Of a stretch of 38,338 nucleotides of DNA, positions 1 through 7,718 are shown in pieces (positions within the stretch are counted from its first letter, which is position 1; each line of letters begins with the position of its first letter). Source of the DNA: Lachnospiraceae bacterium. Its GTDB lineage: Bacteria; Bacillota; Clostridia; Lachnospirales; Lachnospiraceae. The notes under the pieces were generated by a model, which saw only the letters and a program-made list of their open reading frames with translations, was not told the origin of the DNA and did not search any database. The stretch covers positions 1 through 38,338 of the forward strand of contig JAFSHK010000042.1 in the NCBI GenBank assembly GCA_017440375.1. The letters are read 5' to 3'. A program made the position numbers and the translations under genes.

Positions 1-73
1 AACAGAGTGGCCAAATGCCGGGAACTGATAAATCTGGCTCTTTCCAGATGCTGTCAATCAACAAATGTGACAA

Positions 74-103
74 TTGTTAAGAGAAAGTTTGTTAATGTAA
101 AAT
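74..103 (+). promoter_or_regulatory. candidate promoter for the HAD gene
   Basis: A -35-like TTGTTA (74-79) and a -10-like TAAAAT (98-103) are separated by 18 bp, about 45 bp before the HAD start. The match is moderate and the upstream gene is outside the window, so read-through from upstream cannot be excluded. The preceding bases hold a 6-bp hairpin (32-49) without a T tail. Confidence 0.35.
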
Positions 104-147
104 TTACTCTTGACAAGAGGTCACTTCATAACAGTGAGGATAGAGAA

Positions 148-750
148 ATGATAAAAACAATTATTTTTGATATCGGTAATGTGCTTGCCGATTTTACATG
201 GAGAGAATTTTTTATAGAAAAAGGATGCACCGGTGAAAAGTTTGACCGCATTGTGAAAGCGACTGTGGAAAATGAAAAATGGAATGAATATGACAGGGGA
301 ACGATTACGGACGAAGAAATTTTGCAAAGCTTTGTGGAAAGTGACCCTGAAATGGAAGAAGACATTGTCAGATGTCTTTCCAATCTGAAAGGAATAGTAT
401 CGAAAAATGATTATGCAATTCCGTGGATTAAAGAGTTAAAGGACAAGGGTTACCAAGTGCTTTACTTATCCAATTTTTCCAGAAAGGCAGAAGTGGAATG
501 TGCGGATGCACTGGACTTTTTACCTTATATGGACGGAGGAATCTTATCTTATAAAGAGCATGTGATTAAACCAATGCCGGAAATTTATAAGCTTCTGATA
601 GAACGTTATCAGCTTGTACCGGAAGAATGTGTTTTCATGGATGATTTGGAACGAAACTTAAAAGGAGCGGAGGCTTTCGGTATTCATACGATTCAGTTTG
701 TGAACCAGAAGCAGGCAATTGAGGATTTGAAGAAGCTTGGGGTAGAGTAG
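148..750 (+). CDS. HAD-superfamily phosphatase (subfamily IA)
   Basis: 200-residue soluble haloacid dehalogenase-type hydrolase, probably acting on a small phosphorylated metabolite. All four HAD motifs are visible. Motif I is FDIGNVL, with the nucleophile Asp8; the usual second Asp is replaced, as in YihX-like sugar-phosphate phosphatases. Motif II is LSN, motif III is the Lys of KPMPE, and motif IV is the MDDLERN acidic pair. The start was chosen at 148 because a GAGGA site precedes it and the protein begins directly with the first beta-strand. The reading frame stays open further upstream, but that part shows no family similarity and a candidate promoter lies inside it. The MATE gene begins 1 bp after the stop, so the two are probably co-transcribed. 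The substrate cannot be told from sequence. Confidence 0.85.
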   Translation: MIKTIIFDIGNVLADFTWREFFIEKGCTGEKFDRIVKATVENEKWNEYDRGTITDEEILQSFVESDPEMEEDIVRCLSNLKGIVSKNDYAIPWIKELKDKGYQVLYLSNFSRKAEVECADALDFLPYMDGGILSYKEHVIKPMPEIYKLLIERYQLVPEECVFMDDLERNLKGAEAFGIHTIQFVNQKQAIEDLKKLGVE

Positions 751-751
751 A

Positions 752-2068
752 ATGATACAAGGGAATCCAACGAAATTGTTGTTACGATTTTCACTACCGC
801 TTGTATTGGGGAATGTATTTCAGCAGTTATATACGTTTGTCGATACCATGATTGTTGGGCAGCAGTTAGGTGTAAATGCATTAGCGGCATTAGGGGCAAC
901 TGAGTGGCTGTGTTTTCTGATGTTTGGTCTTGTCCAGGGTATGACACAGGGCTTTTCGGTCAGTGTTGCAAAGTACGTGGGAGCAAATGAAACAGAGAGC
1001 GTACAGAAAAGTATTTTTCAAGCAATTATTTTGTCTGTGATAGGAGCAGTGGTATTTACATTGGCAGGGCAGTTTTTGGCAATGTCAGCGTTGACACTGT
1101 TACAGACACCGGAAGAATTGCTGTCATTATCCTATTCCTATTTACAAGTGCTCTATTTGGGAATTCCAATTTCTTTTGCTTATAATATGCTTGCTGCACT
1201 TCTTCGGGCATTTGGAAACAGCAAGGTTCCTTTTGTAAGCATGATAGTGGCTTCTTTTTGCAATATCGTGTTAGATGTGCTGTTTGTCATGATTTTTCAG
1301 TGGGGAATCCGTGGCGCAGCATTTGCTACGGTATTGGCGCAGCTGCTGGCAAGTGTATGCTGTGGCGCAGTACTTATAAAAATGCAGCAGGCGAAAATAG
1401 AGAGAAAAAATCGGATGCCGGATAAAGAAATGTTAGCAGAAGAAATTCGACTCGGCGTACCGATGGGATTGCAAAATGTGATTACGGCATCGGGCGGTCT
1501 GGTTGTGCAGAGCGTTGCGAATGGGTTTGGTATTCTTTTTTTGGCTGGTTATACAGCGGCAAATAAATTATATGGGCTATTGGAAATGGCGGCATCCTCT
1601 TACGGCTACGCAATATCTACATACACGGCGCAGAATCTTGGCGCAGGAGAAAAAGAAAGAATTCGTGCAGGTATAAAATCTGCGTTAAAAATCGGAATTG
1701 TTACAGCATATGGTATGTCGATGATAATGTTTATTTTCGGAAAAAATATTCTTGGCCTTTTTATGAAAGAGCAACAGGAAATTGTTGAGGCTGCGATTGG
1801 TATTGGCTATCAGTTTCTGTGTATTCTGGCAATTTTCTTTCCGCTGCTTTATATAGTATATATTGTTCGTTCCTGTATTCAGGGACTTGGAAACTCGGTG
1901 ATACCGATGTGTTCCAGCTTCGTGCAGGTCATCATGCGCATTTTCTGCGCTTGTGTTTTAACCGGAATAATTGGTAACAGTGGCATTTTCTGGGGAGAGA
2001 TTCTGGCATGGGTAGGAGCCGATATTTTTCTGGGGATTTATTTATATAAGAAAATACGATTCGCATAA
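752..2068 (+). CDS. MATE family multidrug/Na+ antiporter
   Basis: 438-residue polytopic membrane protein of the MATE (multi antimicrobial extrusion) family, which exports cationic drugs or metabolites in exchange for Na+ or H+. The N-terminal start (FSLPLVLGNVFQQLYTFVDT) is typical of the family, with the V-D-x-x-I-V-G motif of the first bundle. The second bundle begins near residue 230 (LGVPMGLQNVI), giving the usual pseudo-repeat of six plus six helices. The length is normal. The gene follows the HAD gene by 1 bp, and its ribosome site lies inside the end of that gene. A second, longer MATE gene sits at 25151-26569. The exported compound is unknown. Confidence 0.9.
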   Translation: MIQGNPTKLLLRFSLPLVLGNVFQQLYTFVDTMIVGQQLGVNALAALGATEWLCFLMFGLVQGMTQGFSVSVAKYVGANETESVQKSIFQAIILSVIGAVVFTLAGQFLAMSALTLLQTPEELLSLSYSYLQVLYLGIPISFAYNMLAALLRAFGNSKVPFVSMIVASFCNIVLDVLFVMIFQWGIRGAAFATVLAQLLASVCCGAVLIKMQQAKIERKNRMPDKEMLAEEIRLGVPMGLQNVITASGGLVVQSVANGFGILFLAGYTAANKLYGLLEMAASSYGYAISTYTAQNLGAGEKERIRAGIKSALKIGIVTAYGMSMIMFIFGKNILGLFMKEQQEIVEAAIGIGYQFLCILAIFFPLLYIVYIVRSCIQGLGNSVIPMCSSFVQVIMRIFCACVLTGIIGNSGIFWGEILAWVGADIFLGIYLYKKIRFA

Positions 2069-2097
2069 ATGCTCAGCATATAAACGCAGAAGGGTTA

Positions 2098-2126
2098 TTG
2101 TATTTTATACTAATTTCACGTATAAT
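2098..2126 (+). promoter_or_regulatory. sigma-A promoter of the xpaC-telA operon
   Basis: -35 TTGTAT (2098-2103), a 17-bp spacer, and a consensus -10 TATAAT (2121-2126). Transcription would begin near 2133, exactly where a hairpin starts. Confidence 0.75.
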
Positions 2127-2132
2127 CATAAT

Positions 2133-2160
2133 GTGAAAAATCCATATGGAAGGTTTTCAC
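2133..2160 (+). repeat. inverted repeat at the 5' end of the xpaC-telA mRNA
   Basis: GTGAAAA (2133-2139) pairs with TTTTCAC (2154-2160), and an inner palindrome TCCATATGGA (2141-2150) adds to the stem. It begins at the predicted +1, lies upstream of the ribosome site and has no T tract. It could be an operator, a 5' stabilising stem or a translation-control element. Confidence 0.5.
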
Positions 2161-2176
2161 TTATGAGAGGTTTAGT

Positions 2177-3472
2177 ATGAATAAGAATGAATGGTATCAA
2201 ATTGGTGAAGAAATAAAGAAACAGGTGCAGCAGGCAATTGACACGAATGATTTTTCGGAATTAAGTAAAACCATTGGTGAAACAGTCGGTCAGGCAGTTG
2301 GCGATGTGAGCAAAAGTATTAATGATGTAGGAAAAAGCATCAATGATATGGGCAAAAGCATCAATGATGCAGTAAACGATGCGAAAGGCAGCTTTCAACA
2401 AGGTATGCAGCAGGCATCGACAAACGTGCAGGTAGGTGCGAAACATCAGAAGTGGGAAAGATATAATGGAAAGGTTTATTATGCGAAGCCGAACCTAAGA
2501 CCGGATCCAAAGCTTTTCAGTAGAAGTCCGGCAGGAAGTGTTTCCGGGATTGTCTGGATGATAGTTGGTTTTGGTACAATGGGGTTGGCCGGATTGTCTG
2601 CAATATATACTTCGATGAGTGTTCTGGTAGGAGCAGAGTCTTTCACTGCGTTGGCTTTGCCGGCGGTGGCAACAACTGTGGGAGGAACACTTGGAGCATA
2701 TGGAGCAAAACTGAAAGGTAGAACAGACCGTTTTCATCATTATGTGGAAATGGTGAAGGATAAACTTTATTGTTCCATTGAGGAAATTGCGGACAAAACA
2801 GGAAGAAGTAAACGTTTTGTGCGAAAAGACTTAAAGAAGATGATGCGAAAGGGAATGTTTTTGCAAGCGCATCTGGATAAAAAAGAGAATTGTTTTATTG
2901 CCAGTGATGCAATGTATGAACAATATATGCTGACACAGAATCAGTATGAGCAGAAACAGAGAATCGAACAGGATACGACTGCCAAAAAGCAAACAGAAGC
3001 CGCAAAGACGGAACCGGAAAATTCAGAAGTACGGAAGGTATTGGAAGAAGGTAGAGAATACGTTCGCATGATACGAAGATGTAATGATGAAATACCGGGG
3101 GAAGAGATGTCCGGAAAGCTAGACAAATTAGAACTTCTGGTGACACGTATTTTTGCACAGGTAGAGAAAGAACCGGAGCTTGCATCGGAATTACAGAAGA
3201 TGTTGCGCTATTATCTTCCAACAACACAGAAGCTGCTTGAAGCATATAGAGATTTGGACAAGCAGAATGTGGATGTGAAAAATATTTCTGATACAAAGCG
3301 TGAAATTGAAACGACAGTAGATACAATAAACGGAGCATTTGAGAAATTCTTGGATGAACTGTTTAGAGATAAGGCCTGGGATATTCAGTCAGATATAACA
3401 GTGCTGAATACAATGTTGAAGCAGGACGGTTATTTAAAAGCAGACTTTGAAAAAGGGGAGAAGGAGAATTAA
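2177..3472 (+). CDS. xpaC: XpaC-like membrane protein (5-bromo-4-chloroindolyl phosphate hydrolysis family)
   Basis: 431-residue protein resembling the XpaC family, which is commonly encoded next to TelA. The family is named from a phenotype; its molecular role is not established. From N to C: a Gln-rich amphipathic segment, a threefold 7-residue repeat of the type GKSIND (residues 45-65), and two hydrophobic segments around residues 118-175. A winged-helix-like stretch follows (CSIEEIADKTGRSKRFVRKD) near 195-240, then a long charged, helical C-terminal region. The ribosome site GAGAGG sits before the ATG. The stop is followed 1 bp later by the telA start, so the pair is translationally linked. 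A strong promoter and a 5' hairpin precede it. It probably acts at the membrane in envelope or toxic-compound stress, which is inferred from its partner. Confidence 0.75.
   Translation: MNKNEWYQIGEEIKKQVQQAIDTNDFSELSKTIGETVGQAVGDVSKSINDVGKSINDMGKSINDAVNDAKGSFQQGMQQASTNVQVGAKHQKWERYNGKVYYAKPNLRPDPKLFSRSPAGSVSGIVWMIVGFGTMGLAGLSAIYTSMSVLVGAESFTALALPAVATTVGGTLGAYGAKLKGRTDRFHHYVEMVKDKLYCSIEEIADKTGRSKRFVRKDLKKMMRKGMFLQAHLDKKENCFIASDAMYEQYMLTQNQYEQKQRIEQDTTAKKQTEAAKTEPENSEVRKVLEEGREYVRMIRRCNDEIPGEEMSGKLDKLELLVTRIFAQVEKEPELASELQKMLRYYLPTTQKLLEAYRDLDKQNVDVKNISDTKREIETTVDTINGAFEKFLDELFRDKAWDIQSDITVLNTMLKQDGYLKADFEKGEKEN
2309..2371 (+). repeat. three tandem 21-bp coding repeats
   Basis: Three consecutive 21-bp units (2309-2329, 2330-2350, 2351-2371), each encoding [SG]KSIND plus one variable residue. 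The 7-residue period fits an amphipathic or coiled-coil helix. Copy number could change by slippage without shifting the frame. Confidence 0.8.
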
Positions 3473-3473
3473 G

Positions 3474-4610
3474 ATGAGCGAAGTAAAAGAAGCAAGTGTA
3501 CCAACATTAGTATTTGGAGAAGTATTAGAAGAAAAACAGGTTCCTGTTGCAACAGAGCCGAAGAAAGAAGTGCAGGAGCAACTTGATGATTCCATTTTAA
3601 CAGATGAAGAAAGAAAAATGGTGGATGAGTTCAGTAACCAGATTGACTTACATAATTCCAATGCCATTTTACAGTATGGCGTGGGAACACAGAAGAAAAT
3701 GGCAGATTTTTCGGGAGATGCTCTTGAAAATGTCAAAACAAAAGATTTAGGCGAAATCGGCGAGATGCTTTCCGGTGTCGTGGCGGAACTTCGGGATTTT
3801 GATGAGGACGAGAAAGGTTTTCTCGGATTTTTCAAAAAGACATCGAATAAAATAGATGCGTTAAAAGTAAAATATTCCAAAGCAGAAACGAATATTACCA
3901 GAATTTGTGAGGCTTTGGAACAGCATCAGGTACAACTTTTAAAAGATGTAGCAGTACTTGATAAAATGTATGATTTGAATTTGACATATTTTAAAGAATT
4001 GTCTATGTATATTCTGGCAGGAAAAAAGAAATTACAGCAGACAAGAGAAACAGAACTTGCACAACTGTTGGAGAAGGCAAAAACAACCGGACTTCCGGAG
4101 GATGCGCAGGCAGCGAAGGATTTGGAAGCGCTTTGCGATCGTTTTGAAAAGAAAATTCATGATTTGGAATTAACCAGAATGGTATCGATTCAGACAGCAC
4201 CGCAGATTCGTCTGGTACAGAACAGTGATACGATGATGGTAGAAAAAATCCAGTCTACGGTTGTAAATACAATTCCTCTTTGGAGAAGTCAGATGGTATT
4301 GGCTCTTGGCGTAAGCCATGCGGAACAGGCGGCAAAAGCGCAGAGAGAAGTATCGGATATGACAAATGAGCTTCTCAAGAGAAATGCAGCGGTTCTTAAG
4401 ACGGCAGCAGTGGAAAGTGCCAAAGAATCAGAGAGAGGTATTGTGGATATGGAAACCTTGAAAAATACAAATGCTTCTTTGATTTCCACTTTGGATGAAG
4501 TGATGAAGATTCAGGCAGAAGGTAGAGAAAAGAGAAGAGCAGCAGAGGTTGAAATGCAGCACATGGAAGAAGAACTGAAACAGAAGCTTTTGGAAATAAG
4601 CAGTAAATAG
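3474..4610 (+). CDS. telA: TelA-like toxic anion resistance protein
   Basis: 378-residue soluble, strongly helical protein of the TelA/KlaA/YceH family, linked to tellurite and toxic-anion tolerance and cell-envelope stress; the mechanism is not known. The body from about residue 45 to 350 carries the family's alternating charged helices, including the motif VNTIPLWRSQM, and ends in a Glu/Lys-rich coiled coil (AEVEMQHMEEELKQK). The start at 3474 follows the AGGAG site at 3462-3466 and lies 1 bp after xpaC; an upstream in-frame ATG at 3447 would overlap xpaC and lacks a good site. A factor-independent terminator follows, so xpaC-telA forms a complete two-gene operon. Confidence 0.88.
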   Translation: MSEVKEASVPTLVFGEVLEEKQVPVATEPKKEVQEQLDDSILTDEERKMVDEFSNQIDLHNSNAILQYGVGTQKKMADFSGDALENVKTKDLGEIGEMLSGVVAELRDFDEDEKGFLGFFKKTSNKIDALKVKYSKAETNITRICEALEQHQVQLLKDVAVLDKMYDLNLTYFKELSMYILAGKKKLQQTRETELAQLLEKAKTTGLPEDAQAAKDLEALCDRFEKKIHDLELTRMVSIQTAPQIRLVQNSDTMMVEKIQSTVVNTIPLWRSQMVLALGVSHAEQAAKAQREVSDMTNELLKRNAAVLKTAAVESAKESERGIVDMETLKNTNASLISTLDEVMKIQAEGREKRRAAEVEMQHMEEELKQKLLEISSK

Positions 4611-4636
4611 GTAGTCGATAAGAAATAGAAGATGAT

Positions 4637-4677
4637 AAGCCGAACGGATTTGTGAAAACATTTCCGGTCGGCTTTTT
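4637..4677 (+). terminator. rho-independent terminator after telA
   Basis: AAGCCGA (4637-4643) pairs with TCGGCTT (4668-4674); an inner CGGA/TCCG extends the stem, and a run of T follows. Confidence 0.85.
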
Positions 4678-4679
4678 GT

Positions 4680-4711
4680 CAACTTGTGCAGTGTATGTGG
4701 CAACTTACGCA
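4680..4711 (+). promoter_or_regulatory. direct-repeat operator, probable LytTR binding site
   Basis: CAACTTGTGCA (4680-4690) and CAACTTACGCA (4701-4711) are direct repeats with starts exactly 21 bp apart, about two helical turns. AgrA-type LytTR proteins bind paired roughly 9-bp repeats with this period. The pair ends 8 bp before the -35 box of the downstream promoter, a typical activator position. Binding by the adjacent regulator is inferred. Confidence 0.6.
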
Positions 4712-4719
4712 TAAGGTAC

Positions 4720-4748
4720 TTGTTAGAAAAAAAGGTCTATGTTATGTT
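4720..4748 (+). promoter_or_regulatory. promoter of the LytTR-DUF3021-ABC operon
   Basis: -35 TTGTTA (4720-4725), a 17-bp spacer and -10 TATGTT (4743-4748), about 40 bp before the LytTR start. Each box matches 4 of 6 consensus bases, which fits an activator-dependent promoter. Confidence 0.55.
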
Positions 4749-4787
4749 TGGAGCAGAAACGAGGCAGTTGGTTACAGGGAGGGGAAA

Positions 4788-5228
4788 ATGAAAATAGAAA
4801 TCAATATAGATGAAAGGATAGAAGATACCCACATTAAGATTTCTTGCAAAACGCTTACACCGGAAATTGAGAAGGTGTTAGCAGCAATACGGATGTTAGA
4901 TAAACAGCTTGTGGTAACAAAGGGAGAAGAAACCATTTTACTGGATGTATATCAAGTGGTTTATATTGAAGCAGTGGATAGGAAAACGTTTGTTTATACA
5001 AGGCAGGATGTTTATGAAACAACATTTCGTTTGTATGAGTTGGAACAGCAATTGGAAGACTGCGGTTTCTTTCGGGCAAGTAAGTCCTGTATTATTCAGT
5101 TAAAGTTTGTGAAATCTTTGAAAACGGATTTGAATAGGCGAATCCGAGTGACATTGGAGAATGGAGAACAGATTATTGTATCCAGACAGTATGCAGAACT
5201 ATTGAAAGAAAGACTGGGGGTGAAATAG
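4788..5228 (+). CDS. LytTR-domain transcriptional regulator
   Basis: 146-residue stand-alone DNA-binding regulator. The first 45 residues have no recognisable receiver domain. Residues about 48-146 form a LytTR domain: the family core LLDVYQVVYIEAVDRKTFVYT, then FFRASKSCIIQLKFVKSL and the C-terminal VSRQYAELLKERLG. The start at 4788 was taken because GGGAGGGG precedes it; the longer open frame from 4686 would begin upstream of the promoter. The arrangement LytTR then DUF3021 then ABC exporter is a recurrent Firmicutes module in which the membrane protein is thought to modulate the regulator. Two direct repeats 21 bp apart upstream are the likely autoregulatory site. The next gene begins 1 bp after the stop. 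Confidence 0.85.
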   Translation: MKIEINIDERIEDTHIKISCKTLTPEIEKVLAAIRMLDKQLVVTKGEETILLDVYQVVYIEAVDRKTFVYTRQDVYETTFRLYELEQQLEDCGFFRASKSCIIQLKFVKSLKTDLNRRIRVTLENGEQIIVSRQYAELLKERLGVK

Positions 5229-5229
5229 G

Positions 5230-5709
5230 ATGGAAGAGAGAAAAACAATTTTTGATTATTTGGGTCAGGTGTTTATGATATATGGAATCTCTATGACAAT
5301 AATGTGTATTTTTGGTATTTGGTTTGGGGAAGAAGCTCAGGATATTTCGAAAATGTTTTCACTTGGTCAAGAAGGTTTAAGCATTGAGATTATGATACAG
5401 TTTTTGGCGATATCATTTTTGGTAGTGAGTTTTCAATCCTTATTTTTTTCAGAACATATTATAAAAAAGATGTCCGTTATAGCGAGAACAATTTGGATGG
5501 TGATATCAATTATCTTTGTGATTGTAGTATTCATTCTCATGTTTGATTGGTTTCCGGCAGATATGTGGGAGCCGTGGGCAATGTTTTTACTTTGTTTTGG
5601 AGTGTGCTTTTTGATAAGTATTTCTGTTATGGTAATAAAAGAACGCATGGAAAACAAAAAAATGGAAGAAGCATTAGAACGATTAAAAAGAAAAGAGGAG
5701 GAAAGATAA
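5230..5709 (+). CDS. DUF3021 family membrane protein
   Basis: 159-residue integral membrane protein with four predicted transmembrane helices (about residues 12-30, 57-75, 87-107 and 117-136). A charged C-terminal cytoplasmic coiled coil rich in Lys and Glu follows (KERMENKKMEEALERLKRK). This is the DUF3021 layout; such proteins are nearly always encoded next to a LytTR regulator and are proposed to hold it in check at the membrane. It starts 1 bp after the LytTR stop, with the GGGGGTG ribosome site inside that gene, and the ABC ATPase follows 1 bp after. The role as regulator partner is family knowledge; the signal sensed is unknown. Confidence 0.8.
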   Translation: MEERKTIFDYLGQVFMIYGISMTIMCIFGIWFGEEAQDISKMFSLGQEGLSIEIMIQFLAISFLVVSFQSLFFSEHIIKKMSVIARTIWMVISIIFVIVVFILMFDWFPADMWEPWAMFLLCFGVCFLISISVMVIKERMENKKMEEALERLKRKEEER

Positions 5710-5710
5710 G

Positions 5711-6562
5711 ATGAAAAAAAGTAATATGCGTAATGAGAGTAACGGCAATATAGTGGTGTTGTCAAATGTAGTACAGCGTTTTGGAGAGAAAGAGGTGTTG
5801 AAAGGAATATCATTAGCGGTTAAGCCCGGTGAAATTGTAGGCTTACTTGGTCCGTCCGGTGCTGGTAAAACCACTATGATTAAAATTGTAACAGGACAGC
5901 TTGAGGCAACATCAGGAACTGTAAAAGTAGATAGTACAAGTAAGGAAATGGGCATGATGATGGATTCTCACGGTTTATATGAAAGATTATCCTGTTACGA
6001 TAATTTGAAACTGTTTGCTCAAATTTATAACATTCCGTTTCGCAGAATTGATGAAGTACTTCAGAAAGTAGGATTGTCTGAAGCAAAGAAACGACCGGTA
6101 GATAAACTGTCCAAGGGTATGCGCGGTAGATTGGCACTGGCAAGGGCCGTTATGCATGAGCCGAAGATTTTATTTTTGGATGAACCGACCAGTGGGTTAG
6201 ACCCAACCACTACCAATCAGATACATGAACTGATTTTAGAAGAGCAAGCCAAAGGAATAACTATTTTCTTAACGACCCATAACATGGCAGAGGCAGAGAA
6301 GCTGTGTCAGCACGTGGCTCTTTTGCATGAAGGTAACATTGTTGAATATGGAGAGCCGAAGGAAATTTGTAGAAAATACAATCATCAGAAAAAATTGCAG
6401 ATTCGTCTGTATGATGGAAAATGTATAGAAATAGCAAATAATAAAGAAGCGGCAGAAACCGTACAGAGCTATCTGACACAGGAATTACTGGAAACAATTC
6501 ATTCCACAGAACCGAATTTGGAAACGGTTTTCATGGAACTGACCGGAAGCAAGTTAGAATAA
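5711..6562 (+). CDS. ABC transporter ATP-binding protein (ABC-2 export type)
   Basis: 283-residue ATPase that would power the permease encoded next. Walker A is GPSGAGKTT (residues 47-55), the signature is LSKGMRGRLALARA, Walker B is ILFLDEPTSGLD, and the H-loop His lies in TTHNMAEAE. The C-terminal tail after about residue 225 resembles that of multidrug/bacteriocin-type exporters (CcmA/NatA/DrrA-like). A GAGGAGG site directly precedes the ATG, and the gene starts 1 bp after DUF3021. It is probably induced through the LytTR regulator. The substrate is unknown; defence against membrane-active peptides or self-produced peptides is a reasonable guess from the context. Confidence 0.9.
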   Translation: MKKSNMRNESNGNIVVLSNVVQRFGEKEVLKGISLAVKPGEIVGLLGPSGAGKTTMIKIVTGQLEATSGTVKVDSTSKEMGMMMDSHGLYERLSCYDNLKLFAQIYNIPFRRIDEVLQKVGLSEAKKRPVDKLSKGMRGRLALARAVMHEPKILFLDEPTSGLDPTTTNQIHELILEEQAKGITIFLTTHNMAEAEKLCQHVALLHEGNIVEYGEPKEICRKYNHQKKLQIRLYDGKCIEIANNKEAAETVQSYLTQELLETIHSTEPNLETVFMELTGSKLE

Positions 6563-6622
6563 CTGTGGCAGAAAAGAATAAAGAAGTGGAAAAGAGACTG
6601 AAATTTTAGCGGAGGAAAATAT

Positions 6623-7330
6623 ATGCGTAACATAATAGCAATTTTTCAAAAACAAGTAAAAGAAACTTTTAAAAATAAAACGATTTTTATTCAATTTATA
6701 ATGTTTCCAATCATGGCAATTATTATGGAAAATGCGATAGAAATTGCCAATATGCCGGAAAACTATTTTGTAAACTTATTTGCAAGTATGTACATAGGGA
6801 TGGCACCGCTTACAAGTATGGCATCCATTATGTCGGAGGAAAAAGAGAAAAATACATTACGTGTACTTATGATGTCACAGGTGAAACCAATGCAATATCT
6901 GATTGGAACCGGAAGTTATATTTGGGCAATCTGTATGGTTGGAGCATGTGTATTTGGGGTAACAGGAACCTACGAGGGAAAAGAATTGGCTGTTTTCATT
7001 GGAATTATGGCAGCTGGAATTCTTGCATCTTTGTTGATAGGTGCAGCAATTGGAACATGGAGCAGAAACCAGATGTCAGCTACATCCCTTACAATTCCGA
7101 TAATGTTTGTCTTTGCTTTCTTGCCAATGTTATCCGGATTTAACGAAGCAATTGCGAAGGTAGCGCGATTCATATATTCCGGACAGATTTATGATTTGAT
7201 GAATCAAATGGGATATCAATCTGGATATCAGCCGGAAATCAGTTTGGAAATGGTGGCAGTTATCGGAGCAAATATGCTGGTAGCGATTTTGTTCTTTGCC
7301 TTTTCTTATAGAAAAAGCGGGCTTGCATAA
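6623..7330 (+). CDS. ABC-2 type transporter permease
   Basis: 235-residue membrane subunit with about six helices. It begins with the cytosolic stretch MRNIIAIFQKQVKETFKNKT typical of ABC-2 permeases, followed by hydrophobic segments at about 22-42, 55-75, 96-115, 125-145, 157-175 and 210-230. The conserved EEKEKNTLRVL element after helix 2 is the family's coupling region. The ribosome site GGAGG precedes the ATG. It lies 60 bp after the ATPase and closes the operon. Its last codons form one arm of a hairpin that works as a terminator on the opposite strand. With the ATPase it would make a homodimeric exporter; the substrate is unknown. Confidence 0.87.
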   Translation: MRNIIAIFQKQVKETFKNKTIFIQFIMFPIMAIIMENAIEIANMPENYFVNLFASMYIGMAPLTSMASIMSEEKEKNTLRVLMMSQVKPMQYLIGTGSYIWAICMVGACVFGVTGTYEGKELAVFIGIMAAGILASLLIGAAIGTWSRNQMSATSLTIPIMFVFAFLPMLSGFNEAIAKVARFIYSGQIYDLMNQMGYQSGYQPEISLEMVAVIGANMLVAILFFAFSYRKSGLA

Positions 7331-7341
7331 AGCAAACCCGC
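7312..7341 (-). terminator. terminator of the minus-strand small membrane protein gene
   Basis: GCGGGCTTGC (7317-7326) and GCAAACCCGC (7332-7341) form a 10-bp stem with one mismatch. Read on the minus strand the hairpin is followed by TTTTT (7316-7312). The site overlaps the end of the ABC-2 permease gene. On the plus strand it lacks a T tract. Confidence 0.8.
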
Positions 7342-7351
7342 AACAAGAAAC

Positions 7352-7552
7352 CTAATTACCGGAGAACCAGATGAAAATCCAGCACAATATCGGAAGACCG
7401 ATTGTAGCATACAGGCACACCGAGAAAAGCTTATCAGAACCCGGAAAACTCAAGCAGGCTACAATAAAAGTAACCAAATATAAACATACTAATAGAATTA
7501 CGCAAAGGAGAGCTGCAATTTGTTTTGGGGTTCTCTTTTTTTTCTGTTCCAT
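7352..7552 (-). CDS. small two-helix membrane protein of unknown function
   Basis: 66-residue protein on the minus strand, convergent with the ABC operon. It has a basic N-terminus (MEQKKKRTPKQ), one helix at about residues 12-34 (IAALLCVILLVCLYLVTFIV) and a second at about 47-63 (CLYATIGLPILCWIFIWF), joined by a short loop containing FPGSDK. The start at 7552 is preceded by AGAGGA at good spacing; an upstream in-frame ATG eight codons earlier lacks a site. A terminator follows the stop, and a -10 TATAAT plus an 8-bp inverted repeat lie upstream, so this is a real gene unit. I recall similar small proteins as conserved hypotheticals in Lachnospiraceae; the function is unknown. Confidence 0.75.
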   Translation of the reverse strand: MEQKKKRTPKQIAALLCVILLVCLYLVTFIVACLSFPGSDKLFSVCLYATIGLPILCWIFIWFSGN

Positions 7553-7570
7553 AAAATCCTCTTTTCTATT

Positions 7571-7593
7571 CACCATTTTAGCCCCAAATGGTG
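7571..7593 (-). repeat. inverted repeat in the leader of the small membrane protein gene
   Basis: CACCATTT (7571-7578) and AAATGGTG (7586-7593) form a perfect 8-bp stem with a 7-nt loop. It lies between a minus-strand TATAAT (7603-7608) and the start at 7552, so it could be a repressor operator just after +1 or an RNA hairpin. No good -35 box is visible. Confidence 0.45.
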
Positions 7594-7718
7594 ATTTGTT
7601 TCATTATAAACTAGTATCAACATAACATATTTCCATTCAGAAAACAATTTATTTCTTTCATCAGAAAAACTGTAAAAAATTGGTGGAAATTTTTGTGAAA
7701 TATTTCTTTTTTATTTTA

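Noticed and set aside
7-147. Open reading frame extending the HAD protein 47 codons upstream from a GTG
   Set aside because: The extra residues show no HAD similarity, a well-spaced GAGGA precedes the ATG at 148, and a candidate promoter lies within the extension.
2895-3338. 147-codon minus-strand open frame inside xpaC
   Set aside because: Antisense shadow with no promoter, ribosome site or recognisable domain.
4686-4787. N-terminal extension of the LytTR protein
   Set aside because: It would begin inside the operator and upstream of the predicted transcription start; GGGAGGGG precedes ATG 4788.
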